A DNA stretch of 64,000 nucleotides from Rubrivirga marina (GTDB taxonomy: Bacteria > Bacteroidota > Rhodothermia > Rhodothermales > Rubricoccaceae): positions 931,694 through 995,693 of the forward strand of contig NZ_MQWD01000001.1 in the NCBI RefSeq assembly GCF_002283365.1, given 5' to 3'. Positions 35,774 to 45,471 of this stretch are shown one piece after another; within the stretch, counting starts at the first letter, position 1; each line of letters starts with the position of its first letter. A program made the translations under genes and the position numbers. A model generated the notes under the pieces. The model saw only the letters and a program-made list of their open reading frames with translations. It made no database searches and was not told where the DNA came from.

Positions 35774-37417
35774 CTACCGCTCCCGCGTGATGCGGCGGAC
35801 GTCGTCGTCGAGCCCGGTCATCTCCCAGCGGCTCAGCGAGATCGGGATGCTGCCGACGGCGTTGAGCTCGTCGAAGAACGCCCCGAGGCGGACGCCCTTG
35901 CCGCGCTCGTCGGCCTGGCGCATGACGTCGGCGAGGGCGCGCTCGAGGAGGTACTTGCCGGTGACGTAGCTCGTGCCGTAGCCCGGCTGGCGGAGGTAGA
36001 GGTGCTGCTCGAACAGCAGCAGCTCCTCCTCCGTCTCCATCCACCCGCGCGGCGTGCCGGCCTGGTGGACGCGCCCGGCCTCCTCCATCGTCATCTCGTT
36101 GGCGTGGGCGTAGAGCGAGCCGAGCCCGCGGGCGGCCCGCTGCGCCAGCATGATCCAGACGATCTCGCGCGAGCGGGGACTGTCGTCGTAGAGCCCGGCG
36201 TGGAGGAACATCTCCTCGACGCCCGTGGCCGTGCCCTCGTTGCGGCTGTCGAAGATGTTGTACAGGAGCGGCCCGCGCATCGGGCTCGGGTGCGGCTCCG
36301 TGTCCATCCGCGCCAGCTCGAACCAGTGGTACCAGTGGGTGGTGAGCGGGAGCGGGTCGTAATGGGCCCCGATCTGGAAGAAGTTGCGCTCCGCCTCGGG
36401 CACGAAGCCGATGCGGTGGGCCTCCAGGGCGGGCTCCAGGTAGTCGGTCCACGTGAGCACCTCGCCGTCGCGGAGAAAGGCGACGAAGCGGGCGATCGCG
36501 TCGTCGTTCTTGGCCTCCATCTCCTCGGGCGTCGTGGCGGCCTCGAGCGGCGGGAGGTCGCGGTTGCGGTGCTCTTCGAGCGCCAGCGACGCCCATGCGC
36601 GGTCGAGCTCGCGCCGGAGCAACCGGACCTCGTCGTCCCACGTCATCGGCACGAGGTGGACGTTCTGCTGGTACCACGTGTAGTTGTCCTTGCCGATGCC
36701 GGAGGGGCCGTCCTTGTGCGCGGCTTCGGCCTCGAGCCACGCCACGAGCGCGTCCGTCTCCACCTCCGCCTCGGCGATCACGGCGAGAAGGTCGGCGCTC
36801 GCCCCGGCGCCGGCGCGGTCGCGGATCGTCCCGAGATTCTCGCGCTGCGCCCGGAGGTTGCGGATGCCGGCGATCCAGAGCTCGCGTGCGTTGCCCGTCA
36901 GGTTCTGCCGCGCCTGTCGCATCAGCGGCGGGATCACGCGCAGGTCGGCGACGAGGCGGGCCTCCTCGGAGGCCGAGAGGGGGAAGTCGTACGTCCAGAG
37001 CTCCGTGACGGCATGGTGCGTCGGCCCCTCGTGGGCAGGCACGTCGCTCCGGTACAGCCAGACCGACTGGTAGAAGGCCGGGTCGCGGGCCCACGGCATG
37101 AGCACGCGGCGGTTGAAGTCGTACCCGTTCATCTCGGCGCGCACGAGGTGCCAGTCGACCTGTCGCGGGACCGACCAGCCGGTCGTGTCGATCCCGTCGA
37201 GGCGTGCGCGGAGGGCCCGGAAGTCGCCGTCGCGCGCGACGAACGTGGCGGCGGTGTAGTCGGGCGCGCCGTCGCGCATCGGCGGTCGCTCGAACGCGCG
37301 CCAGTCCTCGAACAGATCGAACAGCTCCCGTGCGCCGCTGTCGGCCTGCCCGTGAGCGCCGGGCGTGATGGCCGCGAGAGCCAGGACGGAAAGGGCGAGC
37401 CGGCGCAGGTGGAGCAT
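35774..37417 (-). CDS. Secreted DUF885 family protein (putative metallopeptidase-like)
   Basis: This 547-aa protein is read from the ATG that opens a signal peptide ([23 protein letters not shown]); an in-frame ATG 30 nt upstream is the alternative. The DUF885 pattern is seen in [72 protein letters not shown] and a C-terminal [16 protein letters not shown]. The family is helical and predicted to be peptidase-related; the usual HExxH is replaced here by [10 protein letters not shown], so activity cannot be asserted. It is one of five exported peptidase-like proteins in this window. Confidence 0.82.
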   Translation of the reverse strand: MLHLRRLALSVLALAAITPGAHGQADSGARELFDLFEDWRAFERPPMRDGAPDYTAATFVARDGDFRALRARLDGIDTTGWSVPRQVDWHLVRAEMNGYDFNRRVLMPWARDPAFYQSVWLYRSDVPAHEGPTHHAVTELWTYDFPLSASEEARLVADLRVIPPLMRQARQNLTGNARELWIAGIRNLRAQRENLGTIRDRAGAGASADLLAVIAEAEVETDALVAWLEAEAAHKDGPSGIGKDNYTWYQQNVHLVPMTWDDEVRLLRRELDRAWASLALEEHRNRDLPPLEAATTPEEMEAKNDDAIARFVAFLRDGEVLTWTDYLEPALEAHRIGFVPEAERNFFQIGAHYDPLPLTTHWYHWFELARMDTEPHPSPMRGPLLYNIFDSRNEGTATGVEEMFLHAGLYDDSPRSREIVWIMLAQRAARGLGSLYAHANEMTMEEAGRVHQAGTPRGWMETEEELLLFEQHLYLRQPGYGTSYVTGKYLLERALADVMRQADERGKGVRLGAFFDELNAVGSIPISLSRWEMTGLDDDVRRITRER

Positions 37418-37467
37418 GGCGGAGAGGCGAGCGAGAGGGGACGGCATCAAGGTAGATCCGCGCCTCG

Positions 37468-37505
37468 CCGCCTCGGCGACCCTGCCGACCGGCCCGCCGA
37501 GGCGG
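37468..37505. repeat. CCGCCTCGG palindrome with a 20-nt loop
   Basis: The arms CCGCCTCGG (37468-37476) and CCGAGGCGG (37497-37505) lie next to the stop of the LLM oxidoreductase (minus strand). Confidence 0.65.
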
Positions 37506-37506
37506 G

Positions 37507-38532
37507 CTAGGCGGCGACGGCCGGCGCGAGGTCGAACGCCTCGGCCACCAACTCGAACGAGCGGAGCCGCGCGGCCGGGTCGAACACGTTCGTCGTCAGC
37601 ATCACCTCGTCGGCTCCGGCGGCCTCGGCGCGGCGCGTGAGCTCGGCGCGGACCGTCTCCGGATCGCCCACGACCGACAGCTGGCGGTAGAGCTGGACGG
37701 CGTGCTGCTCGGCTGGTGAGTAGTCGTGGGCGAGGGCCTCCTCGGGCGAGGGCAGCGTCTCGAACCGGCCCGTCCGGATCCGGGCCCAGGCCAGCTCCAT
37801 CGTGCTCGCGAGGCGGCGCGCCTCGGCGTCCGTCTCGGCGCAGACGACGGCCGCGGCCAGGATCGCGTGTGGCTCCGGGAACGCCTCCGACGGCGCGAAC
37901 GCCTCGCGATAGGCGCGGAGCGCGGGCGCGGCCGGAGTCGGCGAGAAGTGGCTGGCGAAGGCGTAGCCCAGCCCGTTCGTGCCGGCGAACCGGGCCGAGG
38001 CGCCGCTCGACCCGAGCAGCCAGATCGGCGGGAGCGAGACGCCGCCGGGCGTGACCGTGACGTCCGCGAACGGGTGGTCGGCAGCGAAGCCACCGCGCGA
38101 GAGCGTGACGAGCTCGGCCAGCTGGTGCGGGAACTGCTCGGCGTCGAACGAGCGGAGCGCGCGGATGTGGGTCGGGTCGGTGCCCGGCGCGCGGCCCAGC
38201 CCGAGGTCGATCCGCCCGGGGAACAGCGCCTCGAGCGTGTGGAACCGCTCGGCGACGAGGAGCGGCGCGTGGTTCGGCAGCATCACCCCGCCCGAGCCCA
38301 CGCGGATCCGCTCCGTCGCCCCGGCCACGTGCGTGATCACGACCTCGGGCGACGAGCTCGCGATGCTCGGCATCCCGTGGTGCTCGGCGAACCAGAGGCG
38401 CGTGTAGCCGAGCCGATCGGCGAGGCGGGCGAGGTCGACGGTCCGGCGGAGGGCCTCGGAGGCCGTGCTCCCGGACGTGATGGGGACGAGGTCGAGGACG
38501 GAGAGGGCGAGGGACATCGGTCGATCGTTCAT
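37507..38532 (-). CDS. LLM class flavin-dependent oxidoreductase (luciferase-like)
   Basis: This 341-aa cytosolic protein has a start at 38532, with an in-frame ATG five codons later ([12 protein letters not shown]) as the equally likely alternative. Features of the bacterial luciferase-like group 'MsnO8/YhbW' are present: [75 protein letters not shown] and [17 protein letters not shown]. It should use FMN or F420-type reduced flavin to oxidise an unknown compound. It faces a 507-nt gap that probably holds its promoter. Confidence 0.9.
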   Translation of the reverse strand: MNDRPMSLALSVLDLVPITSGSTASEALRRTVDLARLADRLGYTRLWFAEHHGMPSIASSSPEVVITHVAGATERIRVGSGGVMLPNHAPLLVAERFHTLEALFPGRIDLGLGRAPGTDPTHIRALRSFDAEQFPHQLAELVTLSRGGFAADHPFADVTVTPGGVSLPPIWLLGSSGASARFAGTNGLGYAFASHFSPTPAAPALRAYREAFAPSEAFPEPHAILAAAVVCAETDAEARRLASTMELAWARIRTGRFETLPSPEEALAHDYSPAEQHAVQLYRQLSVVGDPETVRAELTRRAEAAGADEVMLTTNVFDPAARLRSFELVAEAFDLAPAVAA

Positions 38533-39039
38533 CTCGACGGCGAACGCGCCTCGACGTGCCGTCGGTCCCGCCGTCCGGCCGGCGGTCGCGAGGAACCGGG
38601 TAGCAGGAGGCCGCCCAGTAGCCGAAGGTGGGGGGCCGTAGGGCGGCCGGAAGGACGTCGGGACCGGGGAGATCCCGAGCTCTGCGACGGGGGATGCCGA
38701 GGCCTCGGTTCATTCGAGGCCATTCTGCGTCCCTGGGGAATCTCGGCGGCGCGCGCTCCGTTAAGATTTGCACACGACGGCTGAAGCTCGCGCACGAACG
38801 CGTCAGTCGTCGCGTTCGACGCGCCGTTCGATCTGCCGCGACGAGCCACTGCACCGCCGTCCGGCACCGCCGCCGCCGCTCGCGCGCCTTCGGGGATGGA
38901 GGTGCTCGGGAGGCGGCGGCGCTCGTTTGGGTGGAGGAGACGGCTGGGGTGCCGAGGCGGGTCGGGTGGAGGTGACAGGGCACGCGGCCGTTTGTTGTAG
39001 TCAGGGCGGACCCCCAGCCTCCACTCCCAGCTACACCTC
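38533..39039. other. 507-nt divergent intergenic region without a recognisable gene
   Basis: The region separates the LLM oxidoreductase and the Pro-rich lipoprotein. The local AT-richer patch near 38760-38775 (GTTAAGATTTGC) and the one near 38990-39001 (TTTGTTGTAG) are the best promoter candidates. Several CGACGCG/CGTTCG-like short repeats occur around 38800-38830. Frames that stay open across it are Arg-rich and show no protein-like pattern. Confidence 0.5.
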
Positions 39040-39573
39040 ATGTCCCGTTTGTCCCTCTCGCTCCTCGCGCTGGCCCTCGTGCTCGGCGCGTGCGACTCCG
39101 CCACCCCGTCGTCCTCCGTAGACGCGACGGTGTCCTCGGCCCCGACGGCCCACGCATCGGCCGAGGGCCGCTTCGTTGTGTCTGAGGCTGTCCAGATCGA
39201 AGCCGTCGGCGAGGCCGTCCTCCTCCACGTCGACGGCGAGACGTTCGCCCTCAGCCCGAACGACGCCTACTTCGCAGGCGAAGCCCTCTCCCGAGCCGGC
39301 CACGCGACGCTCGACCCGAAGGCTGCCGAAGCGATCGGGCCCGGCGGCGACCGCTGCGAGCCGCCCCCGCCGGGCAGCTTCGTGCCCCGCCGCGGTGAGG
39401 AGGTCTTCGCGTACGGAGGAGGCGGAGGCAAGTGCCCGCCGCCGCCGCCGCCGCCGTTCGACGAGTACCGGGCGGCTCGGGCTGCGTACGGCGACGGCGT
39501 CGAGTTCGTCCGGGTCGAGGACGGCCTCGGTTGGGCCGAGCCCGTGCCCGGCCTCTTCGTGGCCCGGCCGTAG
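39040..39573 (+). CDS. Uncharacterised lipoprotein with polyproline segment
   Basis: This 177-aa protein begins with a lipobox signal (LLALALVLGAC). The middle contains a possible small beta domain (SEAVQIEAVGEAVLLHVDGETFAL), then two Cys-Glu/Lys-Pro clusters (RCEPPPPGSF and GGGGGKCPPPPPPPFDEY) and a short C-terminal part. I do not recognise the family. The polyproline and Gly runs look like a cell-wall or surface-exposed spacer. It ends only 2 nt from the stop of the convergent kinase. Confidence 0.65.
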   Translation: MSRLSLSLLALALVLGACDSATPSSSVDATVSSAPTAHASAEGRFVVSEAVQIEAVGEAVLLHVDGETFALSPNDAYFAGEALSRAGHATLDPKAAEAIGPGGDRCEPPPPGSFVPRRGEEVFAYGGGGGKCPPPPPPPFDEYRAARAAYGDGVEFVRVEDGLGWAEPVPGLFVARP

Positions 39574-39575
39574 GG

Positions 39576-42098
39576 CTAGCCCGAACTCCCCTCCGCGAGG
39601 GCCGCTCGCCGCTCGGCGACGGCCCTCGCGTCCGTTTCACGGCCGGCCCCGCGCAGGGCCGTCGCCAGCTTCTCGAGCAGGGCGAGGTGGAAAGCTCCGC
39701 CCGGCTCTTGCTCTCGGAGCTTGGCATCGACGTCACGGACGATCGGTAGCCCCCTGTCGACGCGGCCGGTCTCGATGAGGGCGAGCCCCCACCCGGCTCG
39801 CGCCTGGAGGGTCCGCACGTCGTCAGATCCGAGCTGGTCGGCGAACGAGGCCGCTCCGTCTTCGAGGAGTGGGGCCGCCTCGGCCGGCCGGCCGAGCTGG
39901 CGGAGCAGGCCGCCGAGCGCGACGCGCGTGTACTCGGTCCAGAGGTGGTCGCTATCCAACGTCGATCGCTCGAAGGCCTCAAGCGCTTCGCGGTAGTGCC
40001 GTTCGGCGAGGTCCGGGCGTTGGGTGTGGTAGAGGACGGCTAAGGTGTAGAGGCTCGTGGCTGTCCGGTAGTCCCCGTGGCCGTACGCACGTTCGTACGT
40101 GCGGAGTGCCTCTTCGTGGAGCGTCGCCGCGCGGGCCGTGTCCCCGGTAGCGAGGAGCGTCTCGGCGTACCCGTACAGTGCCTCGGCCGTGCGCGGGTCT
40201 CCGGGGCCGAACGATGCCGTCGCGAGGTCGACGGCCTGGCGGTAGGCCCGGAGTGCGTCGGTGGGGCGGTCATCGGCGAGCACGCTGCCGATGCCGGTGA
40301 GCGCAGACACGCGGAGGCCGGGGGCGTCTGCAATATCGAGGGCTGAGCGGTAGAGGACCTCGGCTGCGGCGGAGTCGTTGCGGCGGTAGCGGACGCCCCC
40401 CAGAGTGACCTGGGCCCGGGCGAGGCGGTCGCCGTCGTCCGTGTCCTGTAGGAGCGCCACAGCCTCCTCGCCGGCCTTGATCGCCTCGTCGTACCGGCGC
40501 TGCTCCGTGAAGGACTCGGCGAGCAGCGTGAGCGGCGCCGCGAGGTCCGGGTGGTCCGCCCCCTGCACGCGGCGGCGGACGGCGACGGCGCGGCCGAGCA
40601 CGGAGTCGGCCAGGGCGAACTCGCCGAGGCTGACGCCGAGGCGGCCGAGGCCCTCCAGCAGCGACGCCTGCACGAGCGGCTGGCCGTCGAGCGCGGCAGC
40701 CTGGCGGAGGCCCGGTGCCAGGAGGTCGGCCGGGCGGAGCTCGCCGCCCTCGAGCTCGACCGGGTCGACGGCCTCGAACATGCCGAGGATGTAATCGAGC
40801 GTGGCGTTCGCACGCGTCGCCTCGCGGGCCGTCTCGCGGGCCTGCCACAAGACGGCCGCCGCCCCACCGACGAGCGCGACGACCAGCGCCGCCGCGGCGG
40901 CCACGCCAGCCCGGTGCCGCCGCACGAACCGCGACGTGCGGTAGCCAAGCCCGTCGCCCCGCGCCTCGACCGGGCGGCCCTCGACGTGCCGGCGGAGGTC
41001 GGCCGCGAGTTCGCCGGCGGTGGCGTAGCGTCGGTGCGGCTCCTTCCGCAGCGCCTTCAGGACGATGGCGTCGAGGTCGCCGCGGAGCGTCTTTGGGGGG
41101 GCCGACCACGCCCCCGAGGCGGCCGGCCTCGGCGTGCCACTCGTGGGGGTCACGGCCGTGCTCGGCCGCGTCGGCTGGGACTCGCGGACGACGCGGGCGA
41201 CCTCCGCCAGCGCCCGGCTGGGGAACGAGTACGGCCGGCGTCCGACCAACAGTTCGTACAGCATCACGCCGAGCGCGTAGACGTCGGTCGCGGCGGTGAC
41301 CGGCTCGCCCTCAACCTGCTCCGGGGCCGCGTAGGCCGGTGTGAGCGCGGCTCCCGTCCGCGTGAGGACATCCTCGTCGTCCTCGTCGAGCGCCTTGGCG
41401 ATGCCGAAGTCGAGGAGCTTGACGTGTGGCACGCCCGTCTCGTCCTCGGTCACGAACACGTTCGACGGCTTTAGGTCCCGGTGGACGATCAGGAGCCGGT
41501 GGGCGTGGGCGACGGCGTCGCAAGCGTCGAGAAAGAGCGCCAGCCGGGCGCCGAGGTCGAGGTCGTGGGCCGCGGCGTAAGCCGTGATCGGCTCGCCGTC
41601 GACCCGCTCCATGATGAAGTACGGCCGGCCGTCGGGCGTGACGCCGCCGTCGAGGAGCCGCGCGATGCCGGCGTGGTCGAGCCGGGCCAGCACGCGCCGC
41701 TCGCGCGCGAACCGCCGCGCGGACTCCTCCGACGCCTTGCCCGACTGGACGAGCTTGAGCGCGACCGTCTTCTCGAACGACCCGTCGACCCGCTCGGCGG
41801 CGTAGACGACGCCCATCCCACCGCGCCCGAGCTCATGGAGGACGCGGTACCCGCCGACGGCCTCGACCTCCGGAGGCGCCGTGTCCAGCAACCCGCCGAC
41901 GCCGCCGTCGAGGAGGGTGTGCGAGCGCTCGTCGAAGGCGAGGAGGTCCTCGACCGCGAGGCGGAGCGCGTCGTCGCCGTCGCAGGCCTCGGCCACGAAT
42001 GCCGGCCGGTCCTCGGGCGCCACCTCGTACGCCTCCCCGGCGATCTCGAGCGAGCGCCGGAGACGCTCGGCGGCGGGCGTGGGGGCGGGGTCGGGCAT
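39576..42098 (-). CDS. Membrane serine/threonine kinase with C-terminal TPRs
   Basis: This 840-aa protein has a helical N-terminal leader (1-80) and a Hanks-type kinase domain (about 84-370): GRGGMGVVY, Lys115 in VALKL, catalytic Asp208 in HRDLKPSN, DFG at 230-232 and a TPAYAAPEQ activation segment. One membrane helix follows (about 390-415, VAAAAALVVALVGGAAAVLW), then TPR-rich helices to the C-terminus (YDEAIKAGEEAVALL, ALRAYRQAVDLA, AATLHEEALRTYERAYG). Such PknB-like kinases with tetratricopeptide sensor parts are common in this phylum and in Planctomycetes and Acidobacteria. Partners are unknown. Confidence 0.93.
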   Translation of the reverse strand: MPDPAPTPAAERLRRSLEIAGEAYEVAPEDRPAFVAEACDGDDALRLAVEDLLAFDERSHTLLDGGVGGLLDTAPPEVEAVGGYRVLHELGRGGMGVVYAAERVDGSFEKTVALKLVQSGKASEESARRFARERRVLARLDHAGIARLLDGGVTPDGRPYFIMERVDGEPITAYAAAHDLDLGARLALFLDACDAVAHAHRLLIVHRDLKPSNVFVTEDETGVPHVKLLDFGIAKALDEDDEDVLTRTGAALTPAYAAPEQVEGEPVTAATDVYALGVMLYELLVGRRPYSFPSRALAEVARVVRESQPTRPSTAVTPTSGTPRPAASGAWSAPPKTLRGDLDAIVLKALRKEPHRRYATAGELAADLRRHVEGRPVEARGDGLGYRTSRFVRRHRAGVAAAAALVVALVGGAAAVLWQARETAREATRANATLDYILGMFEAVDPVELEGGELRPADLLAPGLRQAAALDGQPLVQASLLEGLGRLGVSLGEFALADSVLGRAVAVRRRVQGADHPDLAAPLTLLAESFTEQRRYDEAIKAGEEAVALLQDTDDGDRLARAQVTLGGVRYRRNDSAAAEVLYRSALDIADAPGLRVSALTGIGSVLADDRPTDALRAYRQAVDLATASFGPGDPRTAEALYGYAETLLATGDTARAATLHEEALRTYERAYGHGDYRTATSLYTLAVLYHTQRPDLAERHYREALEAFERSTLDSDHLWTEYTRVALGGLLRQLGRPAEAAPLLEDGAASFADQLGSDDVRTLQARAGWGLALIETGRVDRGLPIVRDVDAKLREQEPGGAFHLALLEKLATALRGAGRETDARAVAERRAALAEGSSG

Positions 42099-42164
42099 GG
42101 TCCGTGTCAGGGACCCGCAGTATCGCGATCGCCGCCGAAACCGCCAACCGCCCCGAACGATCGC

Positions 42165-42200
42165 GGCCCCGCCCGCCTCGACGCCGAGGCGGGCGGGGCC
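42165..42200. terminator. Strong 16-bp hairpin between M3 peptidase and kinase genes
   Basis: The 16-nt perfect arms GGCCCCGCCCGCCTCG and CGAGGCGGGCGGGGCC enclose a 4-nt loop (ACGC), 32 nt after the M3 stop and 67 nt before the kinase start, both genes on the minus strand. This is the longest perfect stem of the palindrome family in the window. Confidence 0.7.
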
Positions 42201-42231
42201 GGGGGGCCTCCCTGCGGCGTGCCCCGGCGAC

Positions 42232-44409
42232 CTACTCGGTGCCCTCGGGGACCGGGAACCCGCGGTCGCGCATGAGCGGCGCGATGTCGGCGTCGCGCCC
42301 GCGGAAGAGGCGGTACGCCTCGCCCGGGTCGATCGCGTTGCGCGGCGCGAAGAGGTAGCGCACGAGCCGGTCGGCCATCTCGGCGTCGTAAAAGCCGCCC
42401 GGCGCCTCCGCGAAGGCCTCCGCCGCGTCGCTCGTCAGGACGTCGGCCCAGAGGTACCCGTAGTAGCCCGTCGCGTACCCCTCGCTCGAGAAGACGTGCG
42501 CGAAGTGGGGCGTCCGGTGGCGCATCACGAGTTCGCTCGGCATCCCGATCTCGGCGAGGTACTGGCGCTCGAACGCGTCGGGGTCCACGTCGCCCGGGTT
42601 CTCCATCGTGTGGAGCTTCATGTCGACAAGCGAGCTCGCGAGGTACTCGGTCGTGGCGAAGCCCTGGTTGAACGTCGCCGCCCGGCGGATCTTCTGGACC
42701 AGCTCGTCCGGGATCGGCTCGCCCGTCTCGACGTGGACGAGGTACCGCTCGATCACCGGGTCCGTCAGCAGCCACCGCTCCAAGAGCTGGCTCTGAAACT
42801 CGGTGTAGTCGCGCACGCCGTTGTCGAGCGTCGGGTACGCCACGTTCGAGGCGAGGAAGTGGAGCGCGTGGCCGAACTCGTGGAACAGCGTCTCGGCGTC
42901 GTCCAGCGAGATGAGCACGGGTTCGCCCGGGGCGCCCTTGACGAAGTTCGAGTTGTTCGAGGCGAGGACCGTCTCCAGCCCGTCGAACGTCGTGTGCGAG
43001 CGGTAGGTCGTGGCCCACGCGCCCGACCGCTTCCCGGGCCGCGCGAACGGGTCGAGGTACCACAGCCCGACGTGGTCGCCGCTCTCGCGGTCGGTCACCT
43101 CGTAGACCGTCACGTCCGGGTGGAACACCGGGACCGAGCCCTCGGGGACGGGCTCGAAGGCGTAGCCGAACAGCTCGCCGGCCACGTAGTGGAGCGCGTC
43201 GGTGAGGTTGTCGAGCTGGAGGTACTGCTTGACCTCGTCGGAGTCGAGGGCGTAGCGGTCCTGGCGCACCTTCTCGGCGTAGTACCGGTAGTCCCACGGT
43301 TCGATGGTGACGCCGTCGCCGCGCTCGTCGGCGACGGCCTGCATGTCGGCGACCTCCTCCTCGACGCGGGCGACGGCGGCGGGCCAGACGGCCATGAGCA
43401 GGTCGAGGGCCCGCTCGGGCGTCTCCGCCATCCGGTTCTCGAGCCGCCAGCTCGCGTAGTTGTCGTAGCCGAGGAGCCCGACGCGCTCGTCGCGGAGCGC
43501 CAGAATCTCGGCGATGAGCGCGTTGTTGTCGTGCTCGCCGCCATTGTCGCCGCGGTCGTAGTACGTCCGCCAGACGCGCTCGCGGAGGTCGCGCTCGTCG
43601 GAGTACGTCAGGAAGGGGTCCATGGAGGACCGCGTGTTGGTGATGGCGTACTCGCCGGGGCGCCCGCGCTCCTCGGCCGCCGCCGCGGCCGCCTGGACGA
43701 ACGAGGCCGGGAGGCCCGAGAGCTGGCTCTGGGTGATGTAGGTCACGTAGCCCTCCTCATCCGCCAGGACGTTGTTGCCGAACCGGGTGTGGAGCTCGGC
43801 GAGGCGCTGGTCGATCGCGGCGTAGCGCTCCTTCGCGTCGCCCTCGAGCGTCGCGCCGTTGCGGGCGAACCCGTCGTAGACGAGCTCGACGAGCCGGACC
43901 TCGTCGTCGCGGAGGCCGAGCGACTCGCGGTCCTCGTAAACGGCGCGGACGCGGTCGAAGAGGGCGGCGTTCTGGGTCACCTTCGAGCTGTACTCGGCGA
44001 GCCTCGGCGCCAGCCGGCCCTGGATCTCGCGGAACTCGGGCGACGAGAGGTTCGACGACCAGATGCCGTAGTACGTGAACGCGCGCTCGATGGGCTTGCC
44101 GGCCCGCTCCATCGCCACGATCGTGTTCTCGAACGTCGGCGGCTCGGGGTTCTGGGCGATGGCGTCGATCTCGGCGAGATGCGCGGCCATGCCCGCCTCG
44201 ATGGCCGGCTCGAGGTCGTCGAGCGCCATCCGGTCGAAGGCCGGGACGCCGCCGTAGGGGCCGGTCCACTCCTGGAGCAGCGGGTTCGTCTGGAGGATGT
44301 CCGCAGTGGCGGAATCAGTCGTCATCGAGTCGGGGGCCTCGGTGGGGGAGGAGGAGGCGCAGCCGGCGAGCGCGAGGGCGCCGGCTGCGGCGAGAACGGG
44401 GAGACGCAT
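42232..44409 (-). CDS. M3 family oligopeptidase (dipeptidyl-carboxypeptidase type), lipoprotein
   Basis: This 725-aa protein has a lipobox signal (VLAAAGALALAGC). The M3 zinc site is His510-Glu511-x-x-His514 (FHEFGHALH), and the third ligand is the Glu in RDYTEFQSQ. WYLDPFARPGKRSGAWA and the C-terminal YLWADVLTSDAAEAF are typical of Dcp rather than of PepF/OligoA, so it should release C-terminal dipeptides from periplasmic peptides. A kinase gene follows on the same strand but is separated by a strong hairpin. Confidence 0.93.
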   Translation of the reverse strand: MRLPVLAAAGALALAGCASSSPTEAPDSMTTDSATADILQTNPLLQEWTGPYGGVPAFDRMALDDLEPAIEAGMAAHLAEIDAIAQNPEPPTFENTIVAMERAGKPIERAFTYYGIWSSNLSSPEFREIQGRLAPRLAEYSSKVTQNAALFDRVRAVYEDRESLGLRDDEVRLVELVYDGFARNGATLEGDAKERYAAIDQRLAELHTRFGNNVLADEEGYVTYITQSQLSGLPASFVQAAAAAAEERGRPGEYAITNTRSSMDPFLTYSDERDLRERVWRTYYDRGDNGGEHDNNALIAEILALRDERVGLLGYDNYASWRLENRMAETPERALDLLMAVWPAAVARVEEEVADMQAVADERGDGVTIEPWDYRYYAEKVRQDRYALDSDEVKQYLQLDNLTDALHYVAGELFGYAFEPVPEGSVPVFHPDVTVYEVTDRESGDHVGLWYLDPFARPGKRSGAWATTYRSHTTFDGLETVLASNNSNFVKGAPGEPVLISLDDAETLFHEFGHALHFLASNVAYPTLDNGVRDYTEFQSQLLERWLLTDPVIERYLVHVETGEPIPDELVQKIRRAATFNQGFATTEYLASSLVDMKLHTMENPGDVDPDAFERQYLAEIGMPSELVMRHRTPHFAHVFSSEGYATGYYGYLWADVLTSDAAEAFAEAPGGFYDAEMADRLVRYLFAPRNAIDPGEAYRLFRGRDADIAPLMRDRGFPVPEGTE

Positions 44410-44462
44410 GCGGGAGAGGAATGGATCGGTGGAGAGTACGCGAGGCGGTGGGCCCGGCTCCG

Positions 44463-44508
44463 CCCGCCTCGGCCCTTCGGCTTCGCTCAGGGGAGCCGCC
44501 GAGGCGGG
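44463..44508. repeat. CCCGCCTCGG palindrome with an inserted second repeat
   Basis: The arms CCCGCCTCGG (44463-44472) and CCGAGGCGGG (44499-44508) end next to the stop at 44510. The loop contains CCTTCGGCTTCGCTCAGG, the inverse of the loop sequence at 20843-20863 apart from the central bases. Confidence 0.65.
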
Positions 44509-44509
44509 G

Positions 44510-45409
44510 CTAGGCGAGCGGCCGGGCGACGGTCACGTGGAAGCACGGCTGGCGGACCTCGCGGAGCGCGAGCAGCACGCCGTCGTCTTCGAGGTCGACG
44601 AGGGCGCGGCCGAGGAGCGCCTCCAGGCGGTCGGCGTGCTCGGCGGCCATCCGCTCGCCCCAGGCGCGCTCCTCGGCGTCGAGCTGGGCGGCGAGCCACA
44701 GCTGCGCGAGCGTCGAGAGCTCGTCCGGCATCTCCGGGCGCTCGACGGTGCCGTAGCCGGCGTCGCCGTCGAACCGGTACCGCGTGTAGGCGATGTCGAA
44801 CGTCGTCCCGTACTCGTGGCTCGACCGGCCGCGCGCCGCGTTCGCGTTGACGCCGCGGAGCCGGTTCTGGTGCTCGGCCGTCCGGAACGCCGACGAGACG
44901 ACGAAGCGGAACGGCGGAAGCCCGGCCTCCTCCAGCCGCTCGTGGAACCGCTCGCCGATGGCGTCAAGCGCCGCGAGCGCGTCGGGCGTGAGCGGGCCCG
45001 TCCGCCAGCGCATCGTGTAATACGGGCTCTGCTCATCGAGCGGGCGGAGGCCATCGGCGAAGGCGAGCGCCGAGTCGGTCGGGACCGGAGCTACGCCAAG
45101 GCGGGCGGCCGTGGACACGTGGGCGCGGTTGAGCGACCGCCGGAGCTGGCCCGTCTCACGCACGGAGAGCGTGTCGACGGCTTCGACGTCGGCCTCGCGC
45201 GCCGCCAGCGCGGCGGCGAACTCCGTCCGGACCTGCTCGACGGCTTCCCGTTCTGCCTCACTCAGCGACGCCTCGACCGACAGCGGCACCGCCACCGACG
45301 GCGACGACCCCGCCCAGCCGACGACGGCGACGACGAGCGAGAAGAACACGGCGAGGGCGGCGACGGTGCGGGCGGCGGAGCGGGTCTCGGAGGGCATGCA
45401 GACAGACAA
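44510..45409 (-). CDS. DUF5715 family exported protein, M15-peptidase-like
   Basis: This 299-aa protein has an N-terminal membrane or signal segment (TVAALAVFFSLVVAVVGWAG). The C-terminal half carries VVSSAFRTAEHQNRLRG followed by GRSSHEYGTTFDIAYTRYR. This is the SxHxxGxAxD zinc-binding signature of D-Ala-D-Ala carboxypeptidase/M15-like folds, with Thr-Phe in the usual Ala/Val position. The last ligand is probably His in CFHVTVA. It probably works on peptidoglycan in the periplasm. The start at 45409 is the longest; a later ATG at 45397 (MPSET) is possible. Confidence 0.8.
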   Translation of the reverse strand: MSVCMPSETRSAARTVAALAVFFSLVVAVVGWAGSSPSVAVPLSVEASLSEAEREAVEQVRTEFAAALAAREADVEAVDTLSVRETGQLRRSLNRAHVSTAARLGVAPVPTDSALAFADGLRPLDEQSPYYTMRWRTGPLTPDALAALDAIGERFHERLEEAGLPPFRFVVSSAFRTAEHQNRLRGVNANAARGRSSHEYGTTFDIAYTRYRFDGDAGYGTVERPEMPDELSTLAQLWLAAQLDAEERAWGERMAAEHADRLEALLGRALVDLEDDGVLLALREVRQPCFHVTVARPLA

Positions 45410-45471
45410 TCATGAGCTGTCTGGGTAACGGGTGTGACCTATGTGTCCGTGCCCCTCGGGCGGCCCTCGCG

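Noticed and set aside
35774-38983. Apparent 1069-aa fusion of DUF885 with upstream sequence
   Set aside because: The upstream part is antisense-frame noise over the LLM oxidoreductase gene; the real start is the signal peptide at 37417.
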